From: Paenibacillus sp. FSL R7-0204
Lineage (GTDB): Bacteria > Bacillota > Bacilli > Paenibacillales > Paenibacillaceae
Direction: 5' to 3'
Assembly (NCBI RefSeq): GCF_038002225.1
Contig: NZ_JBBOCA010000001.1
Span: 6,014,001-6,078,000, forward strand
DNA: 64,000 bases
The position numbers and the translations under genes are program-made. The stretch's first letter is position 1, and the number at the start of each line of letters is the position of its first letter. The notes beneath the pieces are model-generated. The model saw only the letters and a list, made by a program, of their open reading frames with translations. It had not been told where the DNA came from and made no database searches. Positions 8,182 to 16,315 of this stretch are shown piece by piece.

Positions 8182-11004
8182 CTACACCGTAAACTGAACA
8201 CGGCTGAGCAGAACCTCCCCCTGCAAGACAAAATACACATCTGTGGTTCCGGTGTCTATATCCGCTATAGCAGACTGGCAGCGCCACTGCTGAATGCCGC
8301 CGGACGGAACAGCAAGTGTAGCCGCCAGCGGGCCGGACGGGCTGCCGGTCCGGACTTCAACCACGCCTCCCAAGGCGGAGGATACCAGGATCTCGACACC
8401 TGCTGCGCCCTCTGCAAACCGGACATTATGGAACGCGATCCACGCCCCATCCTTCACCGGATGCACCGCAGCGCCGCCAGCCTTACATTCATCGAGGAAG
8501 ACGCTATCGTAATCATCGTAATTTTCAGCCTTAACCTGCGCATACAGCTCACGCGGCGGAACGGTCTCGCCATGCACCCTGATGGTGGCTGACAGCCGGA
8601 TATCTCCTGAGGAACGGCCTACCATTACCCGGTATTCCCCATCCTCCACACAGTACTGTTCGCGGCTGACGTCCCAGAAGGAGAGTTCAGCGGCGGGTAA
8701 GGTGAATGTGACCGTCTGCTTGTGTCCGGCAGCCAGCCGGATTTTGTCAAACCTCTTCAATTGCTTAAGCGGACGCCTGATCCGGGTAGACAAGCACTGG
8801 ACATAGAGTTGGACTACCTCGTCACCGTCTACACTCCCGCTGTTCTCAAGCTCTACGTTCAGACTGATAATACCATCCTGTTGTACTTCCTCCGCTGCCA
8901 GTGATAGCTTGTTATAATTCACCTGCGCATAGCTCAGACCGTGACCGAACGGATAGAGCGGCTCACCGTCGAAGTACATGTAGGTTCTCTTGCCCCGGAT
9001 AATATCGTAGTCCATGAATTCAGGCAGCTGGCTGATGCTGCGGTACCAGGTCATATTCAGCTTGCCTGACGGGCTGTAATCGCCGAACAGGACATCGGCT
9101 ACCGCATGGCCCAGCTCCTGTCCGCTGTGCGAGGTGTACAGCACGGCCGGAATATGCTCGTCGATCCAGGTGGAGGAAATCGGATAGCTGCCGACGATCA
9201 CTACGACGGTGTTCGGGTTGGCGGCATAGACAGCCTTGACCAGATTCTCCTGCTCTGCGGGCAGTACGATATCCGGCCGGTCAATCTCCTCCTTACCGTT
9301 CAAGAGCGGATGGTTACCGACGAATACAACGGCAACCTCAGCGGCCCGGGCCGCTTCAACGGCTGCTTCTACGCCGTTCACTACCAGTTGCTTATGGAAG
9401 ATCCGTGCTTCGGAAGAGGGCTCCCCTTCCGAAGCGCGGAGGGTTCCGTCTTCGGCACTGATTGCAACCGGCTGATCATTCCAGGTACGCAAGCTGACAG
9501 CGTCTTCGCCTTCCTGAATCAGGTTCAGCGATTCCTTCACATACCAGCCATAGATTTCATCCGCAGAAGCAGTCAGTGTACCGGCATCTGTCAGAGTAAC
9601 ATATTGCCCCCGGCTGGCAGATTCAAGGGTATGAGCGGTCCAGCCCCATGCCGTATGGCGGAACATCTCCCCGTGCTCCGGCAGATCATGCAGCACTGCG
9701 AGCCGTCCGTCCTCCCCCGTAAACCCCACGGCTTGTCCGCTGGCAGCGGAGGTCAGAATGATCCGGTCATCCCCGCTCTCGAAGGTGACCTGCTTGCCTG
9801 CCAGCTTCTTGATGATTCCCTGCAAAGGGGTCACCGCATACGGCAGCGTACCGGAATACCAGTCTCTGAACGCTTCGTCTCCCAACGGGCCGATTACAGC
9901 CACCCTGGACAACGTGGCAGCATTCAGCGGAAGGGCTGCGTTGTCATTCTTCAGCAGCACGATGGATTCCTTCGCAGCTTCGAGCGACAGCTCTCCATGC
10001 GCTTTGCTGAGAATGGCGGAGTCGTCTATCTTCGTATACGGATTGCCTTCCTCCGGGTCGAACTCACCGAGCCGGAAGCGGACGCGGAAGGTGTTCGCCA
10101 GTGCGCGGTCCAGATCTGCCTCGGTCAGCAGCCCTTCGCGGATCGCATCGTGAATAACCTTAATGGTCTCCTCCGTATCTTCGGTCACACTGTCAATGCC
10201 ATTCTTAATGGATTCCGCCATAGACTGGGCGAAGGACTCATAATACTTATGGTCCTTCACAATGCCGAACAGGTCTCCGGCATCGCTCACAATGAAGCCG
10301 TCCATCTCCCATTCGCCCTTCACAATCTCCATCACCGCCGGATGGAGGATAACCGGCACACCGTTCACAGAGTTGTAGGCGGTCATCATGGATTGTGCAC
10401 CGCCTTCCTTGAAGGCAGGCTTGAAGGCTTCCAGGTAATATTCGCGCATATTGCGCGGGTCAATGCTGGACGAAGCCACGCCCCGGTCAATCTCATTATT
10501 GTTCCCGAGGAAATGCTTCAGGGTCGCTACCGCTTTCAGATACACCGGGTGATCGCCTTGAATTCCCTGGACAAGCGCTGTACTCAGCCGGCCTGTCAGC
10601 TCAGGGTCTTCCCCGTAGGCCTCCTCTGTCCTTCCCCAGCGCGGGTCCCGTTCCATATCCACTGTCGGTGCCCACAGAGTCAAGCCGTTAATAGTGGGAT
10701 TCTTGCGGTAAAAGGCTCTGGCCTCATCCCCGATTGCCGAACCGATTCTCTGCAGCAGCGCCGGGTTCCAGGTACAGGCGAGCCCGCTGGGCTGCGGGTA
10801 CGAGGTGGCCTTGCCCAGCCAGGAAATTCCGTGCGCACCCTCCGTCCCATGCTTATACCCGCCTACACCCAGCCGTTCAATGGCAGCCTGATATTGCGGC
10901 ATCAGACTGACCTTCTCCGCAAGCGTCAGCCGGGAGAGCAGATCCTGAACACGTTCATCTAATGGCAATTCCGTTTGTCTAAAAGGATATGCAGCAGCGT
11001 CCAT
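8182..11004 (-). CDS. Glycoside hydrolase family 3 enzyme (beta-glucosidase/beta-xylosidase type) with C-terminal CBM6-like domain
   Basis: This is a 940-residue cytoplasmic-type GH3 protein. The N-terminal TIM barrel carries KHFLGNNNE near residue 186 and the nucleophile motif GFIVSDAGD near residue 245. The GH3 C-terminal alpha/beta sandwich follows after an inserted beta-rich segment of about 130 residues (about 400-530), and then a fibronectin type III domain (FGHGLSY region onward). The last 120 residues begin with AENYDDYDS and resemble a CBM6 carbohydrate-binding module. GH3 enzymes release glucose or xylose from the non-reducing end. An ATG at 11022 would add six residues, but AAGGAGAG with 7-nt spacing points to ATG 11004. 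A perfect cre site lies 25 bp upstream. The exact substrate is open. Confidence 0.92.
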   Translation of the reverse strand: MDAAAYPFRQTELPLDERVQDLLSRLTLAEKVSLMPQYQAAIERLGVGGYKHGTEGAHGISWLGKATSYPQPSGLACTWNPALLQRIGSAIGDEARAFYRKNPTINGLTLWAPTVDMERDPRWGRTEEAYGEDPELTGRLSTALVQGIQGDHPVYLKAVATLKHFLGNNNEIDRGVASSSIDPRNMREYYLEAFKPAFKEGGAQSMMTAYNSVNGVPVILHPAVMEIVKGEWEMDGFIVSDAGDLFGIVKDHKYYESFAQSMAESIKNGIDSVTEDTEETIKVIHDAIREGLLTEADLDRALANTFRVRFRLGEFDPEEGNPYTKIDDSAILSKAHGELSLEAAKESIVLLKNDNAALPLNAATLSRVAVIGPLGDEAFRDWYSGTLPYAVTPLQGIIKKLAGKQVTFESGDDRIILTSAASGQAVGFTGEDGRLAVLHDLPEHGEMFRHTAWGWTAHTLESASRGQYVTLTDAGTLTASADEIYGWYVKESLNLIQEGEDAVSLRTWNDQPVAISAEDGTLRASEGEPSSEARIFHKQLVVNGVEAAVEAARAAEVAVVFVGNHPLLNGKEEIDRPDIVLPAEQENLVKAVYAANPNTVVVIVGSYPISSTWIDEHIPAVLYTSHSGQELGHAVADVLFGDYSPSGKLNMTWYRSISQLPEFMDYDIIRGKRTYMYFDGEPLYPFGHGLSYAQVNYNKLSLAAEEVQQDGIISLNVELENSGSVDGDEVVQLYVQCLSTRIRRPLKQLKRFDKIRLAAGHKQTVTFTLPAAELSFWDVSREQYCVEDGEYRVMVGRSSGDIRLSATIRVHGETVPPRELYAQVKAENYDDYDSVFLDECKAGGAAVHPVKDGAWIAFHNVRFAEGAAGVEILVSSALGGVVEVRTGSPSGPLAATLAVPSGGIQQWRCQSAIADIDTGTTDVYFVLQGEVLLSRVQFTV

Positions 11005-11028
11005 ATGTAATCTCTCCTTCATTCTTCA

Positions 11029-11042
11029 TGATAACGGTTTCA
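11029..11042. promoter_or_regulatory. Perfect cre (CcpA) site upstream of GH3
   Basis: On the minus strand the site reads TGAAACCGTTATCA, matching every defined position of the cre consensus TGWAANCGNTNWCA. It ends 25 bp before the GH3 start codon, so catabolite repression of the glycosidase is expected. It could also affect the divergent MFS gene about 240 bp away. Confidence 0.7.
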
Positions 11043-11277
11043 TCTCCAGCCAAACCAGCGTCCGCTTTCCTCCGCACAGCCCGGCTGTCCTATCCTCCTC
11101 CATCTTAAAAGATCCTTCCTGACAATAATACCTGAACAATTGGCCCAAAAATCAGTTCATTATTAGGGATTCCGTACTGTAAAGACGTTAATCAGATACA
11201 TCACATACTATTGACGTTATACTATAGATAAATCGAAGTTAAGACTAAACAATGCTGAAAGGAAGTTCACACACTCT

Positions 11278-12486
11278 ATGCTCAAAAGAACCTATGCTCT
11301 GCTCCTCATTCCAAGCTATCCTATATTCCTGCTCTGCATGCTGTTCCAGGGAATGGCTATCTCTATCAGCGCTCCGTTCCTGGCGGTCTACTTCACAGAA
11401 GAACTCGGCGTAACCGCCGGAACCTTCGGAATATTTACAGCGGTGACGCTGCTTAGCGGAGTAGCCTTAAGCATGTTCATTGCCAAACGCTCCGACGTCG
11501 GGCTGAACCGCCGCAGGCTGATGGTGATCTGTATGATGTTCAACGCGGTTGCTTTTGCCGGATACATATTCATTCATGACTTCTACCCGCTGCTGGCCTA
11601 TATGACAATATTCACCGCAGCCGGCGCCCCGGCGATGCCACAATTATTCGCCAGTGCCAGAGAAGCTGTGAGCGCCAGCAGCTCTCCTGATCATGCCTTG
11701 GCTAACTCGGCCCTGCGCTCGATGTTCTCCCTTGGTTTCATCAGCGGTCCGCTGGTAGGAGCCGCCCTCCTGAGCCGCTTCGGATTTCAGGGGATCTTCT
11801 CGTCGACCACTCTGATCTTCCTGCTCAATGCTCTTCTGGTGTTCAGCTTCGTACGGCCTTCAGCCGCTAAGCAGCTTCAACAGCGTGTCCGGCAGCCCGC
11901 CGGGGTGCAAAGGAATGCCAGGGTACTGGTTCCTTTTCTCATCCTGACCCTGCTCTATACCGGACACTGGGCCAATAATCTGAATATCTCCTTGTTCATT
12001 GTCAATACGCTGGGAGGCACTACACAAAATGTAGCTTCGGTGGCCAGTATCTGTGCGTTAATGGAGATTCCGTTCATGCTGGTGCTGGGGCTGCTGTCAG
12101 CCAAATACACAAGCAAGGTGCTGCTGGGCTGGGGAATGGCAATGGGAGGAATCTATTATGCGCTGGTGATCGGAGTAGGTGAGCTATGGCAGCTCATCGC
12201 CGGACAGGTGCTGCTGGCTTTTTTTGTCGCTGTAATCTCTGCGGTTGGCATCAGCTACATTCAGGATCTGCTGCCGGACCTTCCCGGCTATGCCTCCACG
12301 CTGTACACCAATGCTACAACCATCGGCAGACTGGCCGGAAGCCTGGCGGGAGGAGCTGCAGCCCAGTGGTTAGGATACCGCCATTCCTACCTGCTCTGCG
12401 TAATTCTGGTAATCTGCTCACTGGGACTGCTGCTCTGGCCCCGCCGCTCTCCGGACGAGAAAATTACCACTCCGCTCGCCTCTTAA
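11278..12486 (+). CDS. MFS transporter, SetA/SetB sugar-efflux-like
   Basis: This is a 402-residue integral membrane protein with about 12 predicted transmembrane helices. The N-terminal half contains the segment MPQLFASAREAV, characteristic of the sugar efflux transporter (Set) group of the major facilitator superfamily. Such proteins export sugars or non-metabolisable glycosides by proton exchange. It is divergent from the GH3 glycosidase gene, and both may serve the same sugar. AAAGGAAG lies 12 nt before the ATG, slightly far, but no better in-frame start is visible. Substrate specificity is inferred only from family resemblance. Confidence 0.85.
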   Translation: MLKRTYALLLIPSYPIFLLCMLFQGMAISISAPFLAVYFTEELGVTAGTFGIFTAVTLLSGVALSMFIAKRSDVGLNRRRLMVICMMFNAVAFAGYIFIHDFYPLLAYMTIFTAAGAPAMPQLFASAREAVSASSSPDHALANSALRSMFSLGFISGPLVGAALLSRFGFQGIFSSTTLIFLLNALLVFSFVRPSAAKQLQQRVRQPAGVQRNARVLVPFLILTLLYTGHWANNLNISLFIVNTLGGTTQNVASVASICALMEIPFMLVLGLLSAKYTSKVLLGWGMAMGGIYYALVIGVGELWQLIAGQVLLAFFVAVISAVGISYIQDLLPDLPGYASTLYTNATTIGRLAGSLAGGAAAQWLGYRHSYLLCVILVICSLGLLLWPRRSPDEKITTPLAS

Positions 12487-12507
12487 CTGGTGAAGTGCTG
12501 GACATGG

Positions 12508-12867
12508 TAGTACAGCATCAGATTTAGTAGGGTGGATAAGCTTGCGAAACTCCATCCCAAAATCTAACGAACCGGAGAGACCTTATCCCCGCGAAAATGC
12601 CACTTTTTGCAGCTTAACGGACTCAGGCCACCTTATTGCCTCTCTACGAGACGTTTCGGAGCCGAAGTGCTAAGGATAAGGCCTTTGGAGTCCGTTACTC
12701 GCCCCAATGGCGAATTTCTTCCCGAATAAGAGCACCTCAGTCCGTTAAGCCGGGCCAAGCGCCCCTGAAGAACAACAACCCCCGCTTGGAAAAGATATAA
12801 TTTGAAGGGGAATTGCGTCTGCCCCACTATTTAAAACTGATAAGGTACTAGTACAGCATCAGATTTA
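12508..12867. repeat. Segment bounded by 19-bp direct repeats
   Basis: TAGTACAGCATCAGATTTA occurs at 12508-12526 and again, identically, at 12849-12867. The roughly 320 bp between the copies contain a further inverted repeat (12614-12627 against 12735-12748, 13 of 14 matching). The arrangement could mark a small inserted element or a recombination footprint. Confidence 0.65.
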
Positions 12868-12903
12868 AACTTGTGATTATGACCTTTATCGGGCCATAAC
12901 GAG

Positions 12904-12955
12904 CCAGCGCTCAATCCTGCAGCAGTCATTGAGATGCTGTAGGATTGAGCGCTGG
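12904..12955. repeat. Long hairpin, 21-bp stem, no T-run
   Basis: The arms 12904-12924 and 12935-12955 match at 20 of 21 positions around a 10-nt loop. Neither strand has a T-run after the stem, so it is not a standard intrinsic terminator. It may be a repeat element or a structured RNA. Confidence 0.75.
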
Positions 12956-13013
12956 AAAGACAGCAACTGCATTTTGTACAATGGAATGCTGGGAAAAAAG
13001 TTTCGAAACAGAG

Positions 13014-13098
13014 TCTATTGTATTCCGTACATTTGAATGTTGAAAAAAGGTCATTTTTCACCCAAAACACAACATTCCAGTGTAGAAAATACAATAGA
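13014..13098. repeat. Imperfect inverted repeat (MITE-like or structured)
   Basis: The arms 13014-13042 and 13070-13098 match at 24 of 29 positions, with perfect 11-bp outer ends (TCTATTGTATT / AATACAATAGA). Parts of the motif recur nearby at 13123-13145. No coding content is seen. Confidence 0.6.
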
Positions 13099-13194
13099 AT
13101 CCCATTTTACGGTCAGCTATGCGTTTTCTATTGCAGTAAATACAATCAGCAACTTGAATTTAAGAGTTAAAGTCGGCAACGAGTGCAGTACTAG

Positions 13195-13893
13195 CTAGAT
13201 CTCCATATCCCTACCCGTGTAATCTACGAATCTAAAGTGGCCGGACGGCTCGGCTCTCTGCCCGATCAGGTCCAGAATGCCTTCGGCACTGGTGCGCGGG
13301 TGAAGCGGTGCCTTAGCACCGCCCATATCGGTAGGCATCCAGCCGGGATGGACGCTGAGCACATGGATGCCGCGGTCCTTCAGCGTGACATGGAGCTTCT
13401 GCGTGAACATATTGAGCGCGGTCTTGGAGATCGTATACGGATAGCTGCCCGGGTAAGCATTGGTGATACTACCTGCCTCTGATGAGATATTGATGATCGA
13501 AGCATCCGGGCCGGTCAGCAGCGGCAGGAGGTGCTTGACCACCCGCATTGGCCCGTACAGATTGATATCCATGGCACGCTGCATCTCTTCCATATCAAGC
13601 TCTTCAAGCGGGGTGTCCGTGGCATTCAGCACTGCGGCATTATTGATGATGACGCCGAGTGTCCGGGCCTGCTCTGTCAGGCTGGCGGCAAGTGCTGCTA
13701 TTCCGGCCTCGTCCGTCACATCAAGCGTCACTAGAGTCAGCTTATCCCCGTGTACTGCCGCCAGATCAGCTAAGGCTGCCTGCCCGCGCGTCAGATCCCG
13801 TACCCCGGCAATAACAGCATGTCCACGTTCCAGTGCAGCCGCCGCCAGCTCAAGGCCCAGTCCGCGTCCCGCCCCCGTAATCAGAATATTCAT
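13195..13893 (-). CDS. Short-chain dehydrogenase/reductase (SDR) family oxidoreductase
   Basis: This 232-residue protein is a complete classical SDR. The cofactor loop is TGAGRGLG at residues 6-13. NNAAV lies near residue 87, the catalytic Ser in INISSEAGS near residue 135, and the catalytic pair Tyr and Lys in YTISK near residue 152. It should be a cytoplasmic NAD(P)H-dependent oxidoreductase of unknown substrate. GGGAGG lies 9 nt before the ATG. It is the last gene of a minus-strand run that includes a broken VOC gene upstream. Confidence 0.9.
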   Translation of the reverse strand: MNILITGAGRGLGLELAAAALERGHAVIAGVRDLTRGQAALADLAAVHGDKLTLVTLDVTDEAGIAALAASLTEQARTLGVIINNAAVLNATDTPLEELDMEEMQRAMDINLYGPMRVVKHLLPLLTGPDASIINISSEAGSITNAYPGSYPYTISKTALNMFTQKLHVTLKDRGIHVLSVHPGWMPTDMGGAKAPLHPRTSAEGILDLIGQRAEPSGHFRFVDYTGRDMEI

Positions 13894-13929
13894 TGTATAA
13901 TTCCTCCCGTCTGAATTCTATTTATATTA

Positions 13930-14511
13930 CTAATCCTTATTATTACTGTTATCGTTGTCATTCTCCAGCAATTCCAGCACTACTTTCAATTCCTTGAACG
14001 TATCCAAGTAAGCATACCGTCCGCCGGTATACTCGCCCTTTTGCTGGAGCGGGAATCCCTTGCCTTCGAGCAGCATGATCTTGTCCTTCATGCCTTCGGC
14101 CACGAACGCAATATGGTGAACCCTTTCCCCGTGCTCATTCAGGTAATCCCGCCAGGTGCTTGGTTCATGATCCGGTTCAATCAGTTCTAACTGCAAGGAG
14201 CCCATGTCAAAATAACCTCACAAAGTGATGTTTTGCCTAGATGATTACTCAGGTACTTTGCGGGGGCCCCATAATATATATGCCAGCTTCGCCCGCGCCC
14301 CAGTCCCTCCGCCGCTATACTCCGTCCGGGCAATGTCTGCCGTGTCCGTGATGCTGATCTGAGGCTTGTCCAGTCCGAAAAAGTCTGCATACGCCTGACT
14401 CACCTTCTCGATATCGTGAACCAGAATCCCAATTAACCATACCCAACCTGTGAAAGGGCTGTCAAGTTCTCCGTCAGGACGTCTGCCCCAAAATAAAGAG
14501 AATGTCTTCAC
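13930..14511 (-). pseudogene. VOC/glyoxalase family gene interrupted by a 66-bp insertion
   Basis: Two half-proteins lie in the same reading frame. The first (14511 down to 14245) carries WLIGILVHDIEKVSQAYADF, the usual VOC N-terminus. The second (from about 14210 down to 13930) carries FDMGSLQLELIEPD and GERVHHIAF, the usual centre and second half. Between them sit about 22 codons with two stops (TAA at 14247-14245 and a later TGA) that do not belong to the fold. Removing this 66-bp block restores one reading frame of about 170 residues reading AKLAY then FDMGS across the joint. The first half starts at GTG 14511 with GGGAG upstream. The ATG at 14205 might allow reinitiation, but half a VOC domain is unlikely to work alone. 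Confidence 0.78.
14217..14282 (-). repeat. 66-bp in-frame insertion with stop codons inside the VOC gene
   Basis: The extra block contains GGGGCCCCC and a CAAAGT/ACTTTG inverted pair, and short TAT or TTAT matches lie at its edges. It has a length divisible by three and two in-frame stops. Boundaries are approximate because of the repeated TAT. It resembles a small repeat-element insertion, but no source copy was found elsewhere in the window. Confidence 0.55.
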
Positions 14512-14549
14512 GACACTCTCCCGCCGCTATGCCTCATTCACTTAGCCCC

Positions 14550-15377
14550 TCAATGTGCAATAAAAGCCTCGACTTTGTAGCCTGACCCGCTGCTGGTTAA
14601 TGTAGCGTTATAGTATCCCATGTTCCCGCCGGGCTTGCATTTGTAGTCCCCGGAGCAGCCGGTGACGAAGAATTTCGTCTTGGTGTAGCCCGGATAGATG
14701 TTATTCAGCTTCCGGTAGAATTTATGACCATGATGTGTGAAGATCGCCAGCACCTTCTCTCTGGCCTTTGCCGGGATGGCTGTGAAGAACTTGGAGGTCT
14801 CGGCCGCACTGAGCACATGGCTGGAATCCACCGTAATGCCCTGTACCCGGAGCGGCCAATGGAAATCAATAATATAGAAATACCTGTCATCCAGATTACG
14901 CAGCAGATTGAGGCTGGCCGGCGTGAATTGGCCCAGTGCGCAATCCAGCCATACATATCTCACCTTGCCCTGCGTTCCCGGGAAATTCATCTGTCCGGAC
15001 ACCGCCCCCAAGTATTGAGTGAACAACGACCGTGTGCTGGCCTCCCAATTTCCAATAGATGCCTTGTAAGGGATGCTTCCCAGCGTACTGGTAACGGTGT
15101 CCTTGAATTCCTTATAGTACGTCCTGGCGTTATTCCCGTGATCCGCCCCCGCCTGGGTGTTATCTCCCCCGAAGATGATAAACCGTTTGTTCCCGCTGCT
15201 CACTGCCTTAGGCAAAAGACTCTTAAAGATGCTCAAGCTGTTACCATATCCCACATGACTGTCACCAAACACCGCAAATTCAACTGTCTGCACCTTGATT
15301 CTGCGCTTCACTCCGGGTACAGCCTGCCGCTTGGCGCGAAGCACCCGCTTCCGTGCCGGTCTTGCCTGTCTCTTCAT
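14550..15377 (-). CDS. Calcineurin-like metallophosphoesterase with altered GNHE motif
   Basis: This is a 275-residue protein. After a strongly basic 35-residue N-terminus comes a metallophosphoesterase core: GDSHVGYGN (D-x-H), FGGDNTQ (GD-x-x), GNWE in place of the usual GNHE, then THHGHK. The Trp replaces a metal-binding or catalytic His, so activity may be changed. The reading frame extends up to an ATG at 15419, but ATG 15377 has GAGGTGGGG upstream and gives the more natural basic N-terminus. No classic signal peptide is evident; the Lys/Arg-rich head could bind nucleic acid or the surface. Substrate unknown. Related proteins act on phosphomonoesters or phosphodiesters. Confidence 0.75.
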   Translation of the reverse strand: MKRQARPARKRVLRAKRQAVPGVKRRIKVQTVEFAVFGDSHVGYGNSLSIFKSLLPKAVSSGNKRFIIFGGDNTQAGADHGNNARTYYKEFKDTVTSTLGSIPYKASIGNWEASTRSLFTQYLGAVSGQMNFPGTQGKVRYVWLDCALGQFTPASLNLLRNLDDRYFYIIDFHWPLRVQGITVDSSHVLSAAETSKFFTAIPAKAREKVLAIFTHHGHKFYRKLNNIYPGYTKTKFFVTGCSGDYKCKPGGNMGYYNATLTSSGSGYKVEAFIAH

Positions 15378-15497
15378 CTCGCACCACCCCACCTCATCAA
15401 AAATAGCTTCAGAATACATAGTAGTCTCTACTATTTATATGCGGGAGCAATTGGCTGCTCTTGGACCTGTGGAGCCATCCTGATCTGCCTCCGGCAA

Positions 15498-16079
15498 TCA
15501 CTTCGCCCGTAGCGAAGTAATCTGCTTGGCCAGATATTGCGGCGTATACGGCATATCCTCCCGCAGCCAGGCGATGATGGTACCGATGAGCGCCGCCGAG
15601 CCGTACCATACAGCGATATCCTTCTGTATCGTTACTTCCGAAGCGTCATGCGCGGTAACCCTGCTCTCCACCCGTGCAGAAATAATGTCTGCCATCAGTT
15701 TAAACAGCCGGTCGGTAAATATCGTGCTCTTCCGCGACGTAAGTACGATTTTGTAGAATTTGGCGTTCTCTGCAATATGCACAAGCAGGTGCTCCAGCAT
15801 CGGCCACTTCTCTTGCTGTGCGGCTTCCATAAAGTCCGTATCCTCTCTCACCACTTCCAGAACCTCCTCAGCCATATCATCCGCCATTTTCTCCAGCATA
15901 TCCGGGATATCCCGGTAATGCAGATAGAAGGTCACACGGTTAATTTGGGCCCGCTGCGCAAGGCGGTTGACGGTTATTTTCTCTATGCTCATCTCTTCCA
16001 TCAGCTCAATCAGAGCCTCTTTAAGGAACTGGCGTGTACGAAGGACACGCGGATCTGTCCGCTCGGCGGGAGTAGTCAT
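15498..16079 (-). CDS. TetR/AcrR family transcriptional regulator
   Basis: This is a 193-residue regulator. The N-terminal helix-turn-helix reads ITVNRLAQRAQINRVTFYLH, and the C-terminal ligand-binding part is mostly helical (WYGSAALIGTIIAWL). The start is ATG 16079, with GGAGAG 8 nt upstream; an in-frame ATG at 16109 lacks a comparable site. It is divergent from a DHA2-type efflux pump, the standard layout in which the TetR protein represses the pump and itself and is released by a toxic compound. Repeated TGTAAA boxes lie in the shared intergenic region. Confidence 0.92.
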   Translation of the reverse strand: MTTPAERTDPRVLRTRQFLKEALIELMEEMSIEKITVNRLAQRAQINRVTFYLHYRDIPDMLEKMADDMAEEVLEVVREDTDFMEAAQQEKWPMLEHLLVHIAENAKFYKIVLTSRKSTIFTDRLFKLMADIISARVESRVTAHDASEVTIQKDIAVWYGSAALIGTIIAWLREDMPYTPQYLAKQITSLRAK

Positions 16080-16175
16080 TTGTGTTCTCTCCAATCTGCT
16101 GCTGCCCAAGAGCAGGCTACAATTTCACTCTAAAGTGTCGTTTTTCAACTACATACACTACACATATCCTCTAAG

Positions 16176-16191
16176 TGTAAACTAATTTACA
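16176..16191. promoter_or_regulatory. Candidate TetR operator (palindrome TGTAAA-N4-TTTACA)
   Basis: A perfect inverted repeat of 6-bp arms separated by CTAA lies between the divergent TetR and MFS genes, 97 bp upstream of the regulator start. The TGTAAA half-site recurs near the pump promoter. Confidence 0.55.
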
Positions 16192-16210
16192 TTTTCCCGA
16201 AAATCGTTGC

Positions 16211-16238
16211 TTGATTACATGAAATTTTCATTTATAAT
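16211..16238 (+). promoter_or_regulatory. Likely promoter of the DHA2 efflux pump
   Basis: TTGATT at 16211-16216 and TATAAT at 16233-16238 are separated by 16 bp. The promoter faces the pump gene starting at 16316. Confidence 0.6.
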
Positions 16239-16247
16239 CTACTTTAT

Positions 16248-16276
16248 ACATTGTAAACTATACGACACATTGTAAA
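16248..16276. promoter_or_regulatory. Direct repeats overlapping the pump transcription start
   Basis: ACATTGTAAA occurs at 16248-16257 and 16267-16276, just downstream of the -10 box. Both copies contain the TGTAAA half-site of the upstream palindrome, so TetR binding here would block transcription. Confidence 0.5.
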
Positions 16277-16315
16277 TTTAGTCCATGATTTGGCGGCTTG
16301 AAAGGATGGCGAATA

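Larger units (their letters stand above)
12487..13194. other. Repeat-rich intergenic region without a credible gene
   Basis: About 700 bp between the MFS transporter and the SDR gene contain no ORF with a ribosome-binding site and family resemblance. The stretch instead holds a 19-bp direct repeat, an inverted repeat, a long hairpin without a T-run, and a second imperfect palindrome, all listed separately. It looks like accumulated non-coding repeat elements or structured RNA. Confidence 0.7.

Noticed and set aside
9106..10962. 618-residue open frame on the plus strand
   Set aside because: It is fully antisense to the GH3 gene, has no recognisable domains or good ribosome-binding site, and arises from GC-rich codon structure.
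12633..13094. Two short minus-strand open frames (64 and 87 residues)
   Set aside because: They run through the hairpin repeats, have no ribosome-binding site and no protein-like composition.
14187..14390. 67-residue frame across the VOC insertion
   Set aside because: It is out of frame with both VOC halves and only exists because of the inserted block.
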